Positions 32,984 through 42,212 of a DNA stretch of 64,000 nt are shown here, in pieces. How positions within the stretch are numbered: position 1 is the stretch's first letter; each line of letters opens with the position of its first letter. A program made the position numbers and the translations under genes. The DNA comes from Taishania sp037189645 (GTDB taxonomy: Bacteria; Bacteroidota; Bacteroidia; Flavobacteriales_D; Crocinitomicaceae), in assembly GCA_037189645.1 (NCBI GenBank), contig JBBCIY010000003.1, positions 174,381 through 238,380 on the forward strand, written 5' to 3'. The notes beneath the pieces are model-generated. The model saw only the letters and a list, made by a program, of their open reading frames with translations. It did not search any database and had not been told where the DNA came from.

Positions 32984-33107
32984 TGGCCGGTAGTTGGGCG
33001 CTATTTCTTTTTTATTGTCAGGTGCATCAAGAAGATCGGATCGTACATGTTATAGTGTATATTCGTTTTCAAATCGGTTCATTCATTCCATTGCTGCATT
33101 CACCTGG

Positions 33108-34238
33108 TTATTGGTCTAACCGGAACAGGTCGGAAGCGATCCGGTCTGCCTGGAGCCGTCCGGTTCTTGTCAGCCGGATGAAATCGTTATCATTCACCAT
33201 CAATCCATTCTCACACAACTGGCTGACGTGCGTGTAAAATGCATTATCCAGGGATAAGATGGAATTGAGCTGAGGTAAATTCACTCCGTAAGCGGTGCGA
33301 AGGCCTGTTAAAAGCAATTCATTGTAAATGTCTGACTTACTGAGTTCTTCTGTCTCCATCCAGGTGCTTTTCGACTCAATCGCAGCCATGTATGCATGAT
33401 TGTTACGGATGTTCCACGAACGGGAAACCCCGTTATAGGAATGGGCGGATGGCCCCGCTCCCAGGTAATGCACGCCTTTCCAGTAGTTGGAATTGTGCCT
33501 GGATTCGTGTCCCGGCTTACAAAAGTTGGAAATCTCGTATTGGATGAAGCCATTCTTTTCAAGTGTTTCGACCAATAATAGAAATTGTTCGGCCTGGAGA
33601 TGCTCAGACGCAGGAACGATTTTACCCTTTTCAACCAGGTGGTCGAGCGCAGTTCCTTCTTCTACTGTCAGGCAGTAAGCGGAAATGTGCCAGACCCCCA
33701 TTTTAACAACTGTTTCAATGTGCTGCACCCATTCTTCATTGGTCAGCCCGGGGAGTCCGTAGATCAGATCGACAGTAATGACATCAATGCCGTTTCTTAC
33801 TGCCAGGTCGGCACAGTTGAGGGCTTCTTCAACTGTGTGAGCGCGGTTCATCCATTTCAGATCCTTTTCCCGGAACGATTGAATCCCGATGCTTAACCTG
33901 TTGATCCCGGCATTTTTCCAGGCGGCAATACGTGCTTCGGTGATATCATCCGGGTTGGCTTCCAATGTGATCTCCACCAATTTGGTTGTATCGAAACCGG
34001 TATGAATGATGTTGAGCAGATGGTCCAGCTCTTCAGGATGCAGGATGCTCGGAGTGCCGCCTCCAAAATAAATGGTTTCTACCGGCTGGTTTCCCAGGTA
34101 GTTTTTCCGGATATGCAGCTCCTCTCCGATGGCTTTCACCATCCGGCTGCGGTAGGAATGAAAAGTTGTACTGAAATGAAAATCACAGTAGGTACATTTT
34201 TGTTTACAAAAAGGGATATGAATGTAAATACCTGCCAT
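33108..34238 (-). CDS. hemW: Radical SAM heme chaperone/coproporphyrinogen oxidase-like HemW
   Basis: A 376-residue radical SAM enzyme. The [4Fe-4S]/SAM motif lies in PFCKQKCTYCDFHF (CxxxCxxC), followed by YFGGGTPS, EANPDD and SIGIQSF. The order and length match HemW, which carries heme in bacteria; the older annotation is oxygen-independent coproporphyrinogen oxidase. The C-terminal HemN_C-type domain is present. It lies 24 bp downstream of the mtnD-mtnC fusion on the same strand, so they are probably co-transcribed, with no clear functional link. Confidence 0.93.
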   Translation of the reverse strand: MAGIYIHIPFCKQKCTYCDFHFSTTFHSYRSRMVKAIGEELHIRKNYLGNQPVETIYFGGGTPSILHPEELDHLLNIIHTGFDTTKLVEITLEANPDDITEARIAAWKNAGINRLSIGIQSFREKDLKWMNRAHTVEEALNCADLAVRNGIDVITVDLIYGLPGLTNEEWVQHIETVVKMGVWHISAYCLTVEEGTALDHLVEKGKIVPASEHLQAEQFLLLVETLEKNGFIQYEISNFCKPGHESRHNSNYWKGVHYLGAGPSAHSYNGVSRSWNIRNNHAYMAAIESKSTWMETEELSKSDIYNELLLTGLRTAYGVNLPQLNSILSLDNAFYTHVSQLCENGLMVNDNDFIRLTRTGRLQADRIASDLFRLDQ

Positions 34239-34262
34239 TTTCTGCGATCTCTTCGTAAGAGA

Positions 34263-35498
34263 TCAATATTGGATCAGTTGGTCAACCTCATTGAAGCTCG
34301 AAACGGTCTTGTCCCAGTTGGGAGTGTTCCCTTCACGGATCAATTGCACCGTTTGAAAACCTGCCGTCTTTGCAGCGATCAATTCTTCTGTCACGTCTGA
34401 CAGGAACAGAATATTTTCAGGAGAAAGGTTCAACGCATCCGCGATTTTCGTGTACGTTTCTGTTTCCCGTTTTCCTCCTGTTGTCGTATCAAAATAGTTG
34501 CTGAAATAAACCGTCAGATCACCTGCTTCCGAGTTTTGGAAGAGCATTTTCTGGGCGGCAACCGAACCACTGGAGAAAACACCTGCCTTGCGGCCTTCCC
34601 GGGTCCATTTTTTCAATATCGGCTCTACATCCGCGTATACATGTCCTTTCAATTCCCCGGATTCGTACCCTTCCTTCCAGATCACCCCCTGTACGGTTTT
34701 TAACGGAGTGATTTTTTTATCAGCCAGGCTCCAGGATTTCAGCTTGGCAATGATCTCATCTGTCGTTTCGATGGCTTCACCGTCCAGCTCTTTCGCCAGC
34801 TTTTTTGTTTCCTCAAATGCCTGCCGTACTTCCGGGATATGTGTTAAATTCGTTAGTTGCCCGATGCGGTCGTTGAAATAAGGGAAAAGTACGTCAGCTA
34901 CAAATGAAATGGAGCTGGTTGTCCCTTCGATGTCCGTAAGGATGTAGTTCACTTTGTGCTTCAGTGGGATTTTGAAGCCGCTGTAATGTTGTTCCACTTT
35001 CGATTCTGTGTAGTGAGGAACCCAGCCGCTCATATCGATAAAAATACGGATCGCTTTCACAAACGGGCGGGAAGCTCCTGCGTCGAACCAGTGCTTTGTT
35101 CCGGCCGGAACAGAGATCAGGTCACCACGTTCACACAATAGGTTAAATACAGGTTCCGTCTCCAGGTTGAACCAGAAAATACCTTGTCCGTCCACAAAAA
35201 AACGGATCTCGTCTTCCGAATGGGTATGTTCGGAAAGAAATTTGGCACGGATGGCATCGTATCCTTCCATTCCCGGACGCATATTGATCACGTCGGCTGT
35301 CTGGTAACCTCCCTTTTCCATGAAAGGATCCAGGTCTTTGGCATAAGCGGCCAGTATTTCTTCCTGCGTTGCCGTATCGTCGAATACCACATCACAGTGC
35401 CATTGGTCAAAGTACAGGTTGCGTGCATTGAAGAACGCACGGATTTCGTCCGGGTTGGTAATGGTAATGTTTTTGTCCGGAATAGATAAGATTGCCAT
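34263..35498 (-). CDS. Fused acireductone dioxygenase / enolase-phosphatase E1 (MtnD-MtnC)
   Basis: A 411-residue fusion of two consecutive methionine-salvage enzymes. Residues 1 to about 178 form the cupin acireductone dioxygenase, with metal ligands in HTHSEDEIRFF (HxH, E) and the later His of GTKHWFDAG. Residues about 185-411 form the HAD-family enolase-phosphatase: YILTDIEGTTSSISF (nucleophile region), FSSGSVAAQ, YFDTTTGGKRE and FLSDVTEEL. MtnC makes the acireductone that MtnD cleaves to the methionine precursor keto acid (with Fe). Substrate channelling is plausible. No stop or frameshift lies at the junction. mtnB is about 1.6 kb away on the same strand. Confidence 0.93.
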   Translation of the reverse strand: MAILSIPDKNITITNPDEIRAFFNARNLYFDQWHCDVVFDDTATQEEILAAYAKDLDPFMEKGGYQTADVINMRPGMEGYDAIRAKFLSEHTHSEDEIRFFVDGQGIFWFNLETEPVFNLLCERGDLISVPAGTKHWFDAGASRPFVKAIRIFIDMSGWVPHYTESKVEQHYSGFKIPLKHKVNYILTDIEGTTSSISFVADVLFPYFNDRIGQLTNLTHIPEVRQAFEETKKLAKELDGEAIETTDEIIAKLKSWSLADKKITPLKTVQGVIWKEGYESGELKGHVYADVEPILKKWTREGRKAGVFSSGSVAAQKMLFQNSEAGDLTVYFSNYFDTTTGGKRETETYTKIADALNLSPENILFLSDVTEELIAAKTAGFQTVQLIREGNTPNWDKTVSSFNEVDQLIQY

Positions 35499-35594
35499 TG
35501 TTTTGTATATTTATGCGTGTAAAAATACGAAAAATTGATTTAACAACAGCGGAGCCGACGTTCCGGGATCAGGAATCGTAATTGATCAATTCTT

Positions 35595-36179
35595 ATGGGG
35601 ACACGATTTAAACTAGTACTCATTTTGTCATTTTTCCTTTCGGAGAAATTAACGGCACAGGTTGAACGGCCGTGTAAAATGACCGATACGGTTTTTGTGG
35701 ATAATTGCATCCTGGAAGCAGGGGAGGTCCGGTTTGGTTTCGTATGCAATAAGTTATTCTCAGATGAGCCCTTTTCAGATGAGACGCTGCTGTTACTGGA
35801 CAGCTTATCATTATTCATGGAGCGGAATAGTGATCTGGGGCTGATCATTGAATGCCATACAGATTCCAGGGGAAGTGATACAATGAACATGAAATTGTCT
35901 GCCGGCAGAAGCAACAGCATCAGACAGGCATTGGCCAGGAGAGGGGTAGATTCCCTGCGTATACAGGCAAAAGGATTGGGAGAATCCCAACCTGCCTTTG
36001 TGTACCTGGCTGACGGCAAGCATTACCCGTCCGGGGAACGCCTTCCGGAGGGAGCGCAGATCGTTGAGCTGACGGAACAATACATCGCTTCCTTTCATAA
36101 GACAGACAAATTCACTTATGAAAAACTCCATCAGTACAACCGGAGAACTGTTTTCAGGATTGTTTCAGCAGACGACTGA
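35595..36179 (+). CDS. OmpA-family protein with C-terminal peptidoglycan-binding domain
   Basis: A 194-residue secreted protein. The signal peptide is about 1-21 (FKLVLILSFFLSEKLTAQ). The OmpA-C domain contains LIIECHTDSRGSDTMNMKLS and AGRSNSIRQALARRGVDSLRIQAKGLGES, including the Asp and Arg that bind diaminopimelate. An extra C-terminal tail of about 50 residues follows. It is inserted between the salvage genes on the opposite strand, with no evident relation to them. It probably links the outer membrane or a secreted complex to peptidoglycan. Confidence 0.9.
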   Translation: MGTRFKLVLILSFFLSEKLTAQVERPCKMTDTVFVDNCILEAGEVRFGFVCNKLFSDEPFSDETLLLLDSLSLFMERNSDLGLIIECHTDSRGSDTMNMKLSAGRSNSIRQALARRGVDSLRIQAKGLGESQPAFVYLADGKHYPSGERLPEGAQIVELTEQYIASFHKTDKFTYEKLHQYNRRTVFRIVSADD

Positions 36180-36181
36180 TG

Positions 36182-36976
36182 TTATTTTGCAAACTTCTTC
36201 AGCAATCCGTCTTTTCTGATCAATGAGGAAATCTCTTCGTATTTGATCAGGACATCCGGTGCTCCCATTACGTAAGGGCCGATGTCGTATGGATTGTAGG
36301 AAAAAAGAAGCCCTTTTTCCGTAATGGCAAAATCATCACTTAATTGAAATCCATTTTCCTGTGAGAAATTCCAGCCATCCTCACCATTCTGATGAATGAA
36401 ATTCTTTTGCCCGATTTCATTGAGCCTGGACCTGTACCCTGGTTGCAGCAGTTCGTCCAGTGTGATGGTTTTTCCTGTGCCCAGGTTAAAATTCAGGAAA
36501 TGGCTGAAAGCAAAGGGATGAGCGGCTCCGAAGGAATAGGTGTCAAAATTCAGCTGGACACAAAGCACGTTGTTTGTATTGGTGATGACATTTGTGTGGA
36601 TGGAAACATCAAATCCGTTTTCATCTTCATTGACAGAGTTTAAAATTTCTTCAATGGTGGTGTAATTCTCATCACCGAAGCCGTAATTCTTACAAATTTC
36701 CGCTCCAATTTCCCGGTTGATCTTCCTGGAGATCTCTTGTGAAGGAGTTTCTATTTTTACGAGTTCGACCTTTACTTTCGTACAGAGGGTATCAAATAAG
36801 TTAAAATCAGGGTGATCTTTCGGATTGGATTTTATTTCCTCTGACCGGGTGCAGTTTTCCTCCGAGTAACTTTCAAAAGAAGTGGTTGCAGTGATTTCCT
36901 CATCCGTTTCATTGCCGGTACATGCAGCAAGAAATACAAGGGATGTGATCGCTGAAAAAAATGTGGTTTTGTTCAT
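36182..36976 (-). CDS. Lipoprotein with DUF4163/DUF3298 (RsiV-like) domains
   Basis: A 264-residue lipoprotein. The signal peptide ends in a lipobox (SLVFLAAC, Cys19). After a linker comes a DUF4163-like domain (about 65-135), then DUF3298 with FGAAHPFAFSHFLNFNLGTGKTITLDELL and a C-terminal PYDIGPYVMGAP motif. The C-terminal domain is shared with RsiV, an anti-sigma factor that binds lysozyme, but no sigma factor gene is adjacent and there is no membrane helix besides the lipid anchor. It is probably an envelope protein that binds a polymer or protein. Its function is unproven. Confidence 0.85.
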   Translation of the reverse strand: MNKTTFFSAITSLVFLAACTGNETDEEITATTSFESYSEENCTRSEEIKSNPKDHPDFNLFDTLCTKVKVELVKIETPSQEISRKINREIGAEICKNYGFGDENYTTIEEILNSVNEDENGFDVSIHTNVITNTNNVLCVQLNFDTYSFGAAHPFAFSHFLNFNLGTGKTITLDELLQPGYRSRLNEIGQKNFIHQNGEDGWNFSQENGFQLSDDFAITEKGLLFSYNPYDIGPYVMGAPDVLIKYEEISSLIRKDGLLKKFAK

Positions 36977-37066
36977 ATCAGATAAATTAGTTTAGTTATT
37001 CCATTTATAAAATGGGTTGGTTTCTTGTAATACAGGGTATAATGATACGAATTATACAGCTAATGT

Positions 37067-37699
37067 TCAATTATTTGTGCCAAAAAAATCCTTTCCCAGC
37101 AGCAATGCCCGGTAGGATGCCTCACTCAGGTATTCCAGTGTTTCCAGGTGCCGCTTGGCTTCAAACAGGCTTGTTCCCCATGCGTAGGTTCCGTGCTTGC
37201 GCATGATAAAGCAGTGATGGTTGATCGTATCTGCGTTATTTCTTAGGGTCTGAGCGAAATCGGCCATGTCCTGGGTATTGTCAAAAACCGGTATAGCTAC
37301 TGTATGCTCATGGGTAGTTTCACCGGCAAATCCTTTTTGTACTTCATATCCTTCGAACAGCACTTCATTTTTATAAATCCCTGACAGCAAAACGGGAAAT
37401 ACCGAATGGCTGTGCAGGATCACTTTCGTTCCGGGGAACAGTTCATACAGAACACAGTGGATCAGCGTCTCGGCAGATGGTTTCATACCCGCGTATTCAC
37501 CAGTGGCATCCCCATTCTTGTCGACAGTGATGAAGTCATCCTGTGAGAACCGGGATTTGTCAACGCCGCTTCGTGAAACCCAGATCACCCCGCTTTCATC
37601 CAGGAATGAATAATTGGTTGATGTTGCTGGAGACCAGCCTCTTTGATGATAGCTCCGGATCGTTTCTGCAATTTTCTCTCTTAGTTCTATATTCCCCAT
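37067..37699 (-). CDS. mtnB: Methylthioribulose-1-phosphate dehydratase
   Basis: A 210-residue class II aldolase-fold zinc enzyme of methionine salvage. It converts methylthioribulose-1-P to the diketo compound used by MtnC. Visible motifs are SPATSTNYSFLDE, MKPSAETLIH, the zinc ligands of VILHSHSVFP and the third His in HCFIMRKHG. The frame extends three codons upstream to a TTG; ATG 37699 fits the family start. Together with the mtnD-mtnC fusion it covers three steps of the pathway, with two unrelated genes between. MtnA, MtnK and the aminotransferase step are not recognised next to it. Confidence 0.92.
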   Translation of the reverse strand: MGNIELREKIAETIRSYHQRGWSPATSTNYSFLDESGVIWVSRSGVDKSRFSQDDFITVDKNGDATGEYAGMKPSAETLIHCVLYELFPGTKVILHSHSVFPVLLSGIYKNEVLFEGYEVQKGFAGETTHEHTVAIPVFDNTQDMADFAQTLRNNADTINHHCFIMRKHGTYAWGTSLFEAKRHLETLEYLSEASYRALLLGKDFFGTNN

Positions 37700-37778
37700 A
37701 AAATACAATAAAGTAGTAAAAATATAGATTTTGGTTCAATAATTGTTGTACTTTAGTCCGAAATTTAAAACGATTAAA

Positions 37779-38450
37779 ATGAAAAAAATATTTTCTTTAT
37801 TAACAGGACTACTGCTTACGATCAGCTCATTTGCCCAGGTTACAGAAGGTAAAATTAAGTTCAATCTTGAGTTCAACAGTTCCGACCCTCAGATGCAGGC
37901 GCAATTTGCAATGCTGAAAGGTTCTACCATGACCATGTATTTCTCTCCGGAATTCAACCGTACGGAAATGAACATGGGGATGTTTGTTCAAACAACAACT
38001 GTGGTTGATGTTAAGACAAAAGAAACAATGATGCTGATGGGCGGAATGATGGGGAAAAAGGCAACGAAGATGACAGCTGACCCGGATGCTGCAAAAGAAG
38101 AAACGGCAGTTCCGGATATGGAAATCGAAAAAACAAAAGAAACAAAAAAGATTGCCGGTTACAAGTGTACGAAGTACATCATTACGACAGAGGATGGAAA
38201 TGTTGTAAACGTATGGACGACAGAGGAATTAGTGGCATCGAAAGAAGGAATGCAGTTCGTGAATGAGAAGATCGAAGGTTTTCCCCTGGAATTTGAAGTG
38301 GCGGCAGAAGGGATGACGATGGTGTTTTCCGCTGTTGAAGTAGAAAAAGGATTGAAAAACGTTAACAAGAAAGAATTATTCAGTATGGAAATCCCTTCGG
38401 ATTACGAAGTGATCAGCCCTGAGGACTGGAAAGGAATGGGAGGAATCTAA
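37779..38450 (+). CDS. Secreted DUF4412-like protein
   Basis: A 223-residue exported protein. ATG 37779 gives a clean signal peptide (KKIFSLLTGLLLTISSFAQ); an upstream in-frame TTG is not needed. The mature part is a beta-rich domain with EGKIKFNLEFNSSDPQM, Met-rich segments (MMLMGGMMGKK) and IAGYKCTKYIITTEDG, typical of DUF4412 proteins (related to the GLPGLI family) in Bacteroidota. The function is unknown. It is monocistronic and ends at a strong terminator. Confidence 0.82.
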   Translation: MKKIFSLLTGLLLTISSFAQVTEGKIKFNLEFNSSDPQMQAQFAMLKGSTMTMYFSPEFNRTEMNMGMFVQTTTVVDVKTKETMMLMGGMMGKKATKMTADPDAAKEETAVPDMEIEKTKETKKIAGYKCTKYIITTEDGNVVNVWTTEELVASKEGMQFVNEKIEGFPLEFEVAAEGMTMVFSAVEVEKGLKNVNKKELFSMEIPSDYEVISPEDWKGMGGI

Positions 38451-38473
38451 TCCTGTGACGATAACTAAAATGA

Positions 38474-38510
38474 AAGGCTGGCCCGATTGGTGCCAGCCTT
38501 TTTCTTTTTT
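38474..38510 (+). terminator. Rho-independent terminator after DUF4412 gene
   Basis: A 9-bp perfect stem (AAGGCTGGC with GCCAGCCTT, 9-nt loop) is followed by TTTTTCTTTTTT. It is very strong on the plus strand and also separates the convergent aminotransferase gene. Confidence 0.9.
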
Positions 38511-38524
38511 ATAGGTTCTTGTTT

Positions 38525-39805
38525 TTATTGAAGCTTGCTCAATGCGTTTCTCAAATTTGAAATAACAACATTGATATCATCTACGCTGCAAGTTCCCACG
38601 GACATCCTGTACCAGGGTGAATCCGCAGAGGCTCCGAACGCGTAAAAAGGAACGATCGCCAGTTTGGCTTCGTTCAGGATATACGAAGTAATCGCCTGCG
38701 TTGTTTCCAGTACAGTTCCCTCAGCGGTTCTTTTTCCATGCAGATCGAATTTGATCGTCAGGTAGATTGCTGCCTGAGGTGCGATTGCATCTACGGAAAA
38801 ACCTTCACTTTTCAGTGCCTGGAAACCGTCGTAAAATCCTTTTAAACGGGTATAGATCTTGTCTTTTTGCTGCTCAATGAACGAATCGTAAAGCGGAAGA
38901 TCGTTTAGAAAACGGGCGGTTGCCAGCTGTTCGGCTTTGGGAGCCCATGCCCCTACGTGGGATAAGATCGCTTTCATTTTTGCAATCACCGGTTTCGGGC
39001 CCATTGCCCATCCGACACGTACCCCGGTAGCCGACAGTGATTTGGAAATCCCGTCGACAAATACGGTGAATGCTTTCATTTCCGGGCGCAGCGATACAGG
39101 GTTGTGATGCTCGGTGTTCCCGAACGTAAGCGCCCAGTATATCTGGTCGTACATCAGGTAAACAGGCTTTTGCTCCGGCCCTCTTCGTTTGTTTTCTTCC
39201 AGTATCAGGTCACAGATCTCTTCCAGTCCTTTTTTGGAGAACACGGTACCGGTCGGATTCTGGGGAGAACAAAGCGCTACCAGGGAGGCGCCCTGTATGT
39301 GGGGGCGGATGTCCTCCGCGGAAGGCATGAAGTTCTTTTCCGGCTTTGCTTCGATGATCACGGATTTCGCTTCATGCAGGTACGAGTAATGGTTATTGTT
39401 CCAGGACGGTACGGCGAATATAACCGTGTCTCCCGGATTCACGATGGTCTTGTAAATGCCGTAGATGACAGGCCTTGCTCCTCCTGCGATCAGGATCTCG
39501 TCTGTGTCGTAAACCAGGTTACCTCTTTCTTTCAGGAAAGCGGCGACAGCTTTTCTCAATGCAGCCATTCCGTCCGCTTCCGGGTAATTGGTCTGGTCTG
39601 CTGTATATTCTTCTAAAATGTATTGCTTTAATTCCTTCGGAATGGGAAATTGTGCAGGGTTGAAATCCCCGATGGTCATGTTGTAAATCTTCTCTCCCTG
39701 CCTGATCTTTTCATTGACTTCACCGGCCAGTTTAATGATTTCAGAACCGATGATTCCGTGAGCCAGGTCAGATACTTTCACAACCTGGTTTGCTGTTTCA
39801 CTCAT
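38525..39805 (-). CDS. Class I PLP-dependent aminotransferase (aspartate/aromatic type)
   Basis: A 426-residue fold-type I transaminase. The PLP lysine is in DGISKSLSATGVRVGW, with CSPQNPTGTVFSK and YDQIYWAL as the Asn and Asp/Tyr PLP contacts. It resembles AspC-like aminotransferases. A longer frame to 39832 exists, but a -7 box (39820-39827) covers that codon, so ATG 39805 is preferred. A few kilobases away on the same strand lie hppD and hmgA, so it could feed tyrosine catabolism, though that is an inference from distance only. Confidence 0.88.
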   Translation of the reverse strand: MSETANQVVKVSDLAHGIIGSEIIKLAGEVNEKIRQGEKIYNMTIGDFNPAQFPIPKELKQYILEEYTADQTNYPEADGMAALRKAVAAFLKERGNLVYDTDEILIAGGARPVIYGIYKTIVNPGDTVIFAVPSWNNNHYSYLHEAKSVIIEAKPEKNFMPSAEDIRPHIQGASLVALCSPQNPTGTVFSKKGLEEICDLILEENKRRGPEQKPVYLMYDQIYWALTFGNTEHHNPVSLRPEMKAFTVFVDGISKSLSATGVRVGWAMGPKPVIAKMKAILSHVGAWAPKAEQLATARFLNDLPLYDSFIEQQKDKIYTRLKGFYDGFQALKSEGFSVDAIAPQAAIYLTIKFDLHGKRTAEGTVLETTQAITSYILNEAKLAIVPFYAFGASADSPWYRMSVGTCSVDDINVVISNLRNALSKLQ

Positions 39806-39819
39806 AATTTCATTTTTTA

Positions 39820-39827
39820 CAAAACTA
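39820..39827 (-). promoter_or_regulatory. -7 box of the aminotransferase gene
   Basis: TAGTTTTG on the minus strand, followed by T, matches TAnnTTTGY and lies 15 bp before ATG 39805. It helps decide the start codon. No clear -33 TTG is seen. Confidence 0.4.
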
Positions 39828-39935
39828 AACATAATTCATGTGAAAAATAAAAGGGATCAGGTTAATTTTGGCGCTTTAATTTAACCCGATCGTGAGATCT
39901 GCGATAAATTCAATATTAAGTCTGGATAATATTTA

Positions 39936-39943
39936 TAATTTTG
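39936..39943 (+). promoter_or_regulatory. -7 box of the FkbM methyltransferase gene
   Basis: TAATTTTG, followed by C, matches TAnnTTTGY on the plus strand. It lies about 15 bp before a TTG codon at 39959, supporting that codon as the start. The -33 element is weak. Confidence 0.45.
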
Positions 39944-39958
39944 CCTTTTTTTCCGATT

Positions 39959-40687
39959 TTGAAGAATACGATTAAATATATCTTGCAAAAGACGTTGGGG
40001 TTTGAACGGTACTTGTACTGGTTTTCTCATTTTAAGATCCGTACCCTGAAAAAAGATAGAAATGAACGTGATTTCTTTCACTTTATGGGCTTGCTGGAAG
40101 ACGGGCAGGGGAGTATTCTCGACATTGGAGCGAACATCGGCATCATGACGTATTACCTGGGGACCCGTTTCCCCCATTGTTCCGTTCATTCGATTGAGCC
40201 TGTTCCGGTTAATTTCGGAGTCTTGAAACGCATTGTCGATAAATACAAGCTGTCCAATGTGAACCTGTATCCAGTGGCCCTGGGGCAGCAGCAGGGAACG
40301 TTGAAAATGGTGCTTCCTTACAATGGAAAGACACGGATGCAGGGACTTTCCCATATCAAACATGAATCCATTTCCGAATGGAATGACGGGGATGAGTTCG
40401 ATGTGCCGGTAAAAACGCTGGATGAGCTGTTCCTGGGAGAAAAGATTCAGGCAATTAAGATTGATATCGAGAATTTTGAATACTTTGCCTTTCTGGGAGG
40501 GCGGGAATTACTGGCGCAGAATAAACCTGTCGTTTATGCCGAATTATGGGACAATGATAACCGGACCAATTGCTTCCAGTTGCTGACTGCTTTGGGATAC
40601 GGAATATTTGTCGTGGAAAATGAGAAGCTGGTTTTGTTCGATGCGAAAAAACACACCACTCAGAACTTTATTTTCAAAACGAATTAA
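39959..40687 (+). CDS. FkbM-family methyltransferase
   Basis: A 242-residue SAM-dependent methyltransferase. The SAM-binding motif is SILDIGANIGIMTYYLG, followed by SIEPVPVNF, and the FkbM core continues with DELFLGEKIQAIKIDIENFEY near the C-terminal half. TTG 39959 is preferred over an earlier TTG, which lies inside the promoter box. FkbM enzymes often O-methylate sugars or polyketides. A polysaccharide flippase follows 32 bp later, suggesting methylation of an exported glycan. No glycosyltransferase is next to it. Confidence 0.85.
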   Translation: MKNTIKYILQKTLGFERYLYWFSHFKIRTLKKDRNERDFFHFMGLLEDGQGSILDIGANIGIMTYYLGTRFPHCSVHSIEPVPVNFGVLKRIVDKYKLSNVNLYPVALGQQQGTLKMVLPYNGKTRMQGLSHIKHESISEWNDGDEFDVPVKTLDELFLGEKIQAIKIDIENFEYFAFLGGRELLAQNKPVVYAELWDNDNRTNCFQLLTALGYGIFVVENEKLVLFDAKKHTTQNFIFKTN

Positions 40688-40719
40688 ATTTTGTTTATAT
40701 TAGCTTTAAAACTTAGCTG

Positions 40720-42174
40720 ATGCAACAAAAATTCCTTTCAAATCTTGTGCTTCTTGTTCTGCTCAACCTGGTTGTCAAGCCGCTGGCAATTTTCGGGATT
40801 GATGCAACCGTTCAGAACCGTGTCGGTTCAGAAGAGTACGGGTTATATTTCAGTTTACTGAGCTTCACGTACCTGTTCAATATCCTGCTGGATTTGGGGA
40901 TCAACAACTTTACCACCAAGAATGTAGCCCAGTATCCCGGGCTGATGATCAAATATGTGGGAAGGATTGCAGGGCTCCGGCTGATCCTCCTGTTCGTGTA
41001 TATTGTCTTCACACTGGGGATCGCGTTTGCGCTGGGATATTCCCCGGATGTATACCCGATTTTGGGAATACTGATCATTCAGCAGTTCCTGGTAGCAATG
41101 ATTGCCTATTTCAGAAGCTATTTGTCAGGAATGCTGTTGTTCCGCCTGGATGCCTTGCTGTCTGTGCTGGACCGCTCGCTGCTGATCATTCTTTGCGGTA
41201 CCATGCTATTGATGACCAGAACTGACGGGTCATTCCGTATCGAACATTTTATCTGGATCCAGTTTCTCTGTTACCTGGTTTCTTTTTTCGTAGGTTTCCT
41301 GCTGATGAAGCGATACATCGGAAGTTTTTCCATTCGTTTTCACAAACCGATTTCATTATTGATTATCCGTGAAAGCATTCCCTATGCGTTGCTGATCATC
41401 CTCATGTCGCTGTTTACCAGGGTAGATTCGGTCATGCTGGAACGAATGCTTCCCGACGGCGCTGAACAGGCAGGGTTTTATGCGCAGGGATTCCGGCTGA
41501 TTGACGCGTTTTTCATGTTTGCCATGTTGTTTTCCAACCTTCTGCTGCCGATATTTTCACGCATGCTTCGTTTAAATGAAGACGTTCGTGAGTTGTTTTC
41601 AAATGCTTCAAAGCTTCTCGTCTGGGGAGCCATCGCACTGGCGGCGTTTTGCTTCTGGAACGCGCGGGAAGTACTGGATTTGATCTATGTGAACGATACG
41701 GAATACAGTGCACCTCCTTTCCAGCTGCTGATGCTGACGTTTGTTGCCATGTGCATTATCCTGATCTTCGGGACTTACTTAACGGCTTTGGGGGAAATGC
41801 AGGCGTTAAACATGATTGCGTTCATTGGCCTTGTTATCAACATCGGGGCTAATTTGTATATGATCCCTGCGTATGGGGTTGTGGGTGCCGCTATTTCCAC
41901 GCTTGCCACGCAGTTTGTTGTTGCCGTTGCCCAGGTGTTCCTGGTAGTAGGACACTTGAAACTTACATGGAATGCCGGTGCCGTTTCCCTATTTTTTGGC
42001 TATATCGCTGTTTTGTTTACAGGGATCTGGGCGGCTACGGTGTACAATGTCCATTTACTGCTGCAATTGGCATTTATAGTGGTTTGCCTGTTCGTGTTCA
42101 GGGTAATCAATGTAAAGTTGTTCCTGAGTATTCTTTCCCGTTCGGGAACGGAAACAGATGCTGTAAATCACTGA
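40720..42174 (+). CDS. Wzx/PST-type polysaccharide flippase
   Basis: A 484-residue inner-membrane protein of the MOP superfamily with about 14 helices. The start fits the polysaccharide-transport group: LVLLVLLNLVVKPLAIFGI, then VGSEEYGLYFSLLSFTYLF, and MLERMLPDGAEQAGFYAQGFRL in the middle. Such proteins flip lipid-linked oligosaccharides. It follows an FkbM methyltransferase, but there is no O-antigen or capsule cluster around, so this is a small isolated glycan-export pair. Confidence 0.9.
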   Translation: MQQKFLSNLVLLVLLNLVVKPLAIFGIDATVQNRVGSEEYGLYFSLLSFTYLFNILLDLGINNFTTKNVAQYPGLMIKYVGRIAGLRLILLFVYIVFTLGIAFALGYSPDVYPILGILIIQQFLVAMIAYFRSYLSGMLLFRLDALLSVLDRSLLIILCGTMLLMTRTDGSFRIEHFIWIQFLCYLVSFFVGFLLMKRYIGSFSIRFHKPISLLIIRESIPYALLIILMSLFTRVDSVMLERMLPDGAEQAGFYAQGFRLIDAFFMFAMLFSNLLLPIFSRMLRLNEDVRELFSNASKLLVWGAIALAAFCFWNAREVLDLIYVNDTEYSAPPFQLLMLTFVAMCIILIFGTYLTALGEMQALNMIAFIGLVINIGANLYMIPAYGVVGAAISTLATQFVVAVAQVFLVVGHLKLTWNAGAVSLFFGYIAVLFTGIWAATVYNVHLLLQLAFIVVCLFVFRVINVKLFLSILSRSGTETDAVNH

Positions 42175-42212
42175 CAAACAGAACGTGATCCGAATTAGCT
42201 AAAGTAATAGTG

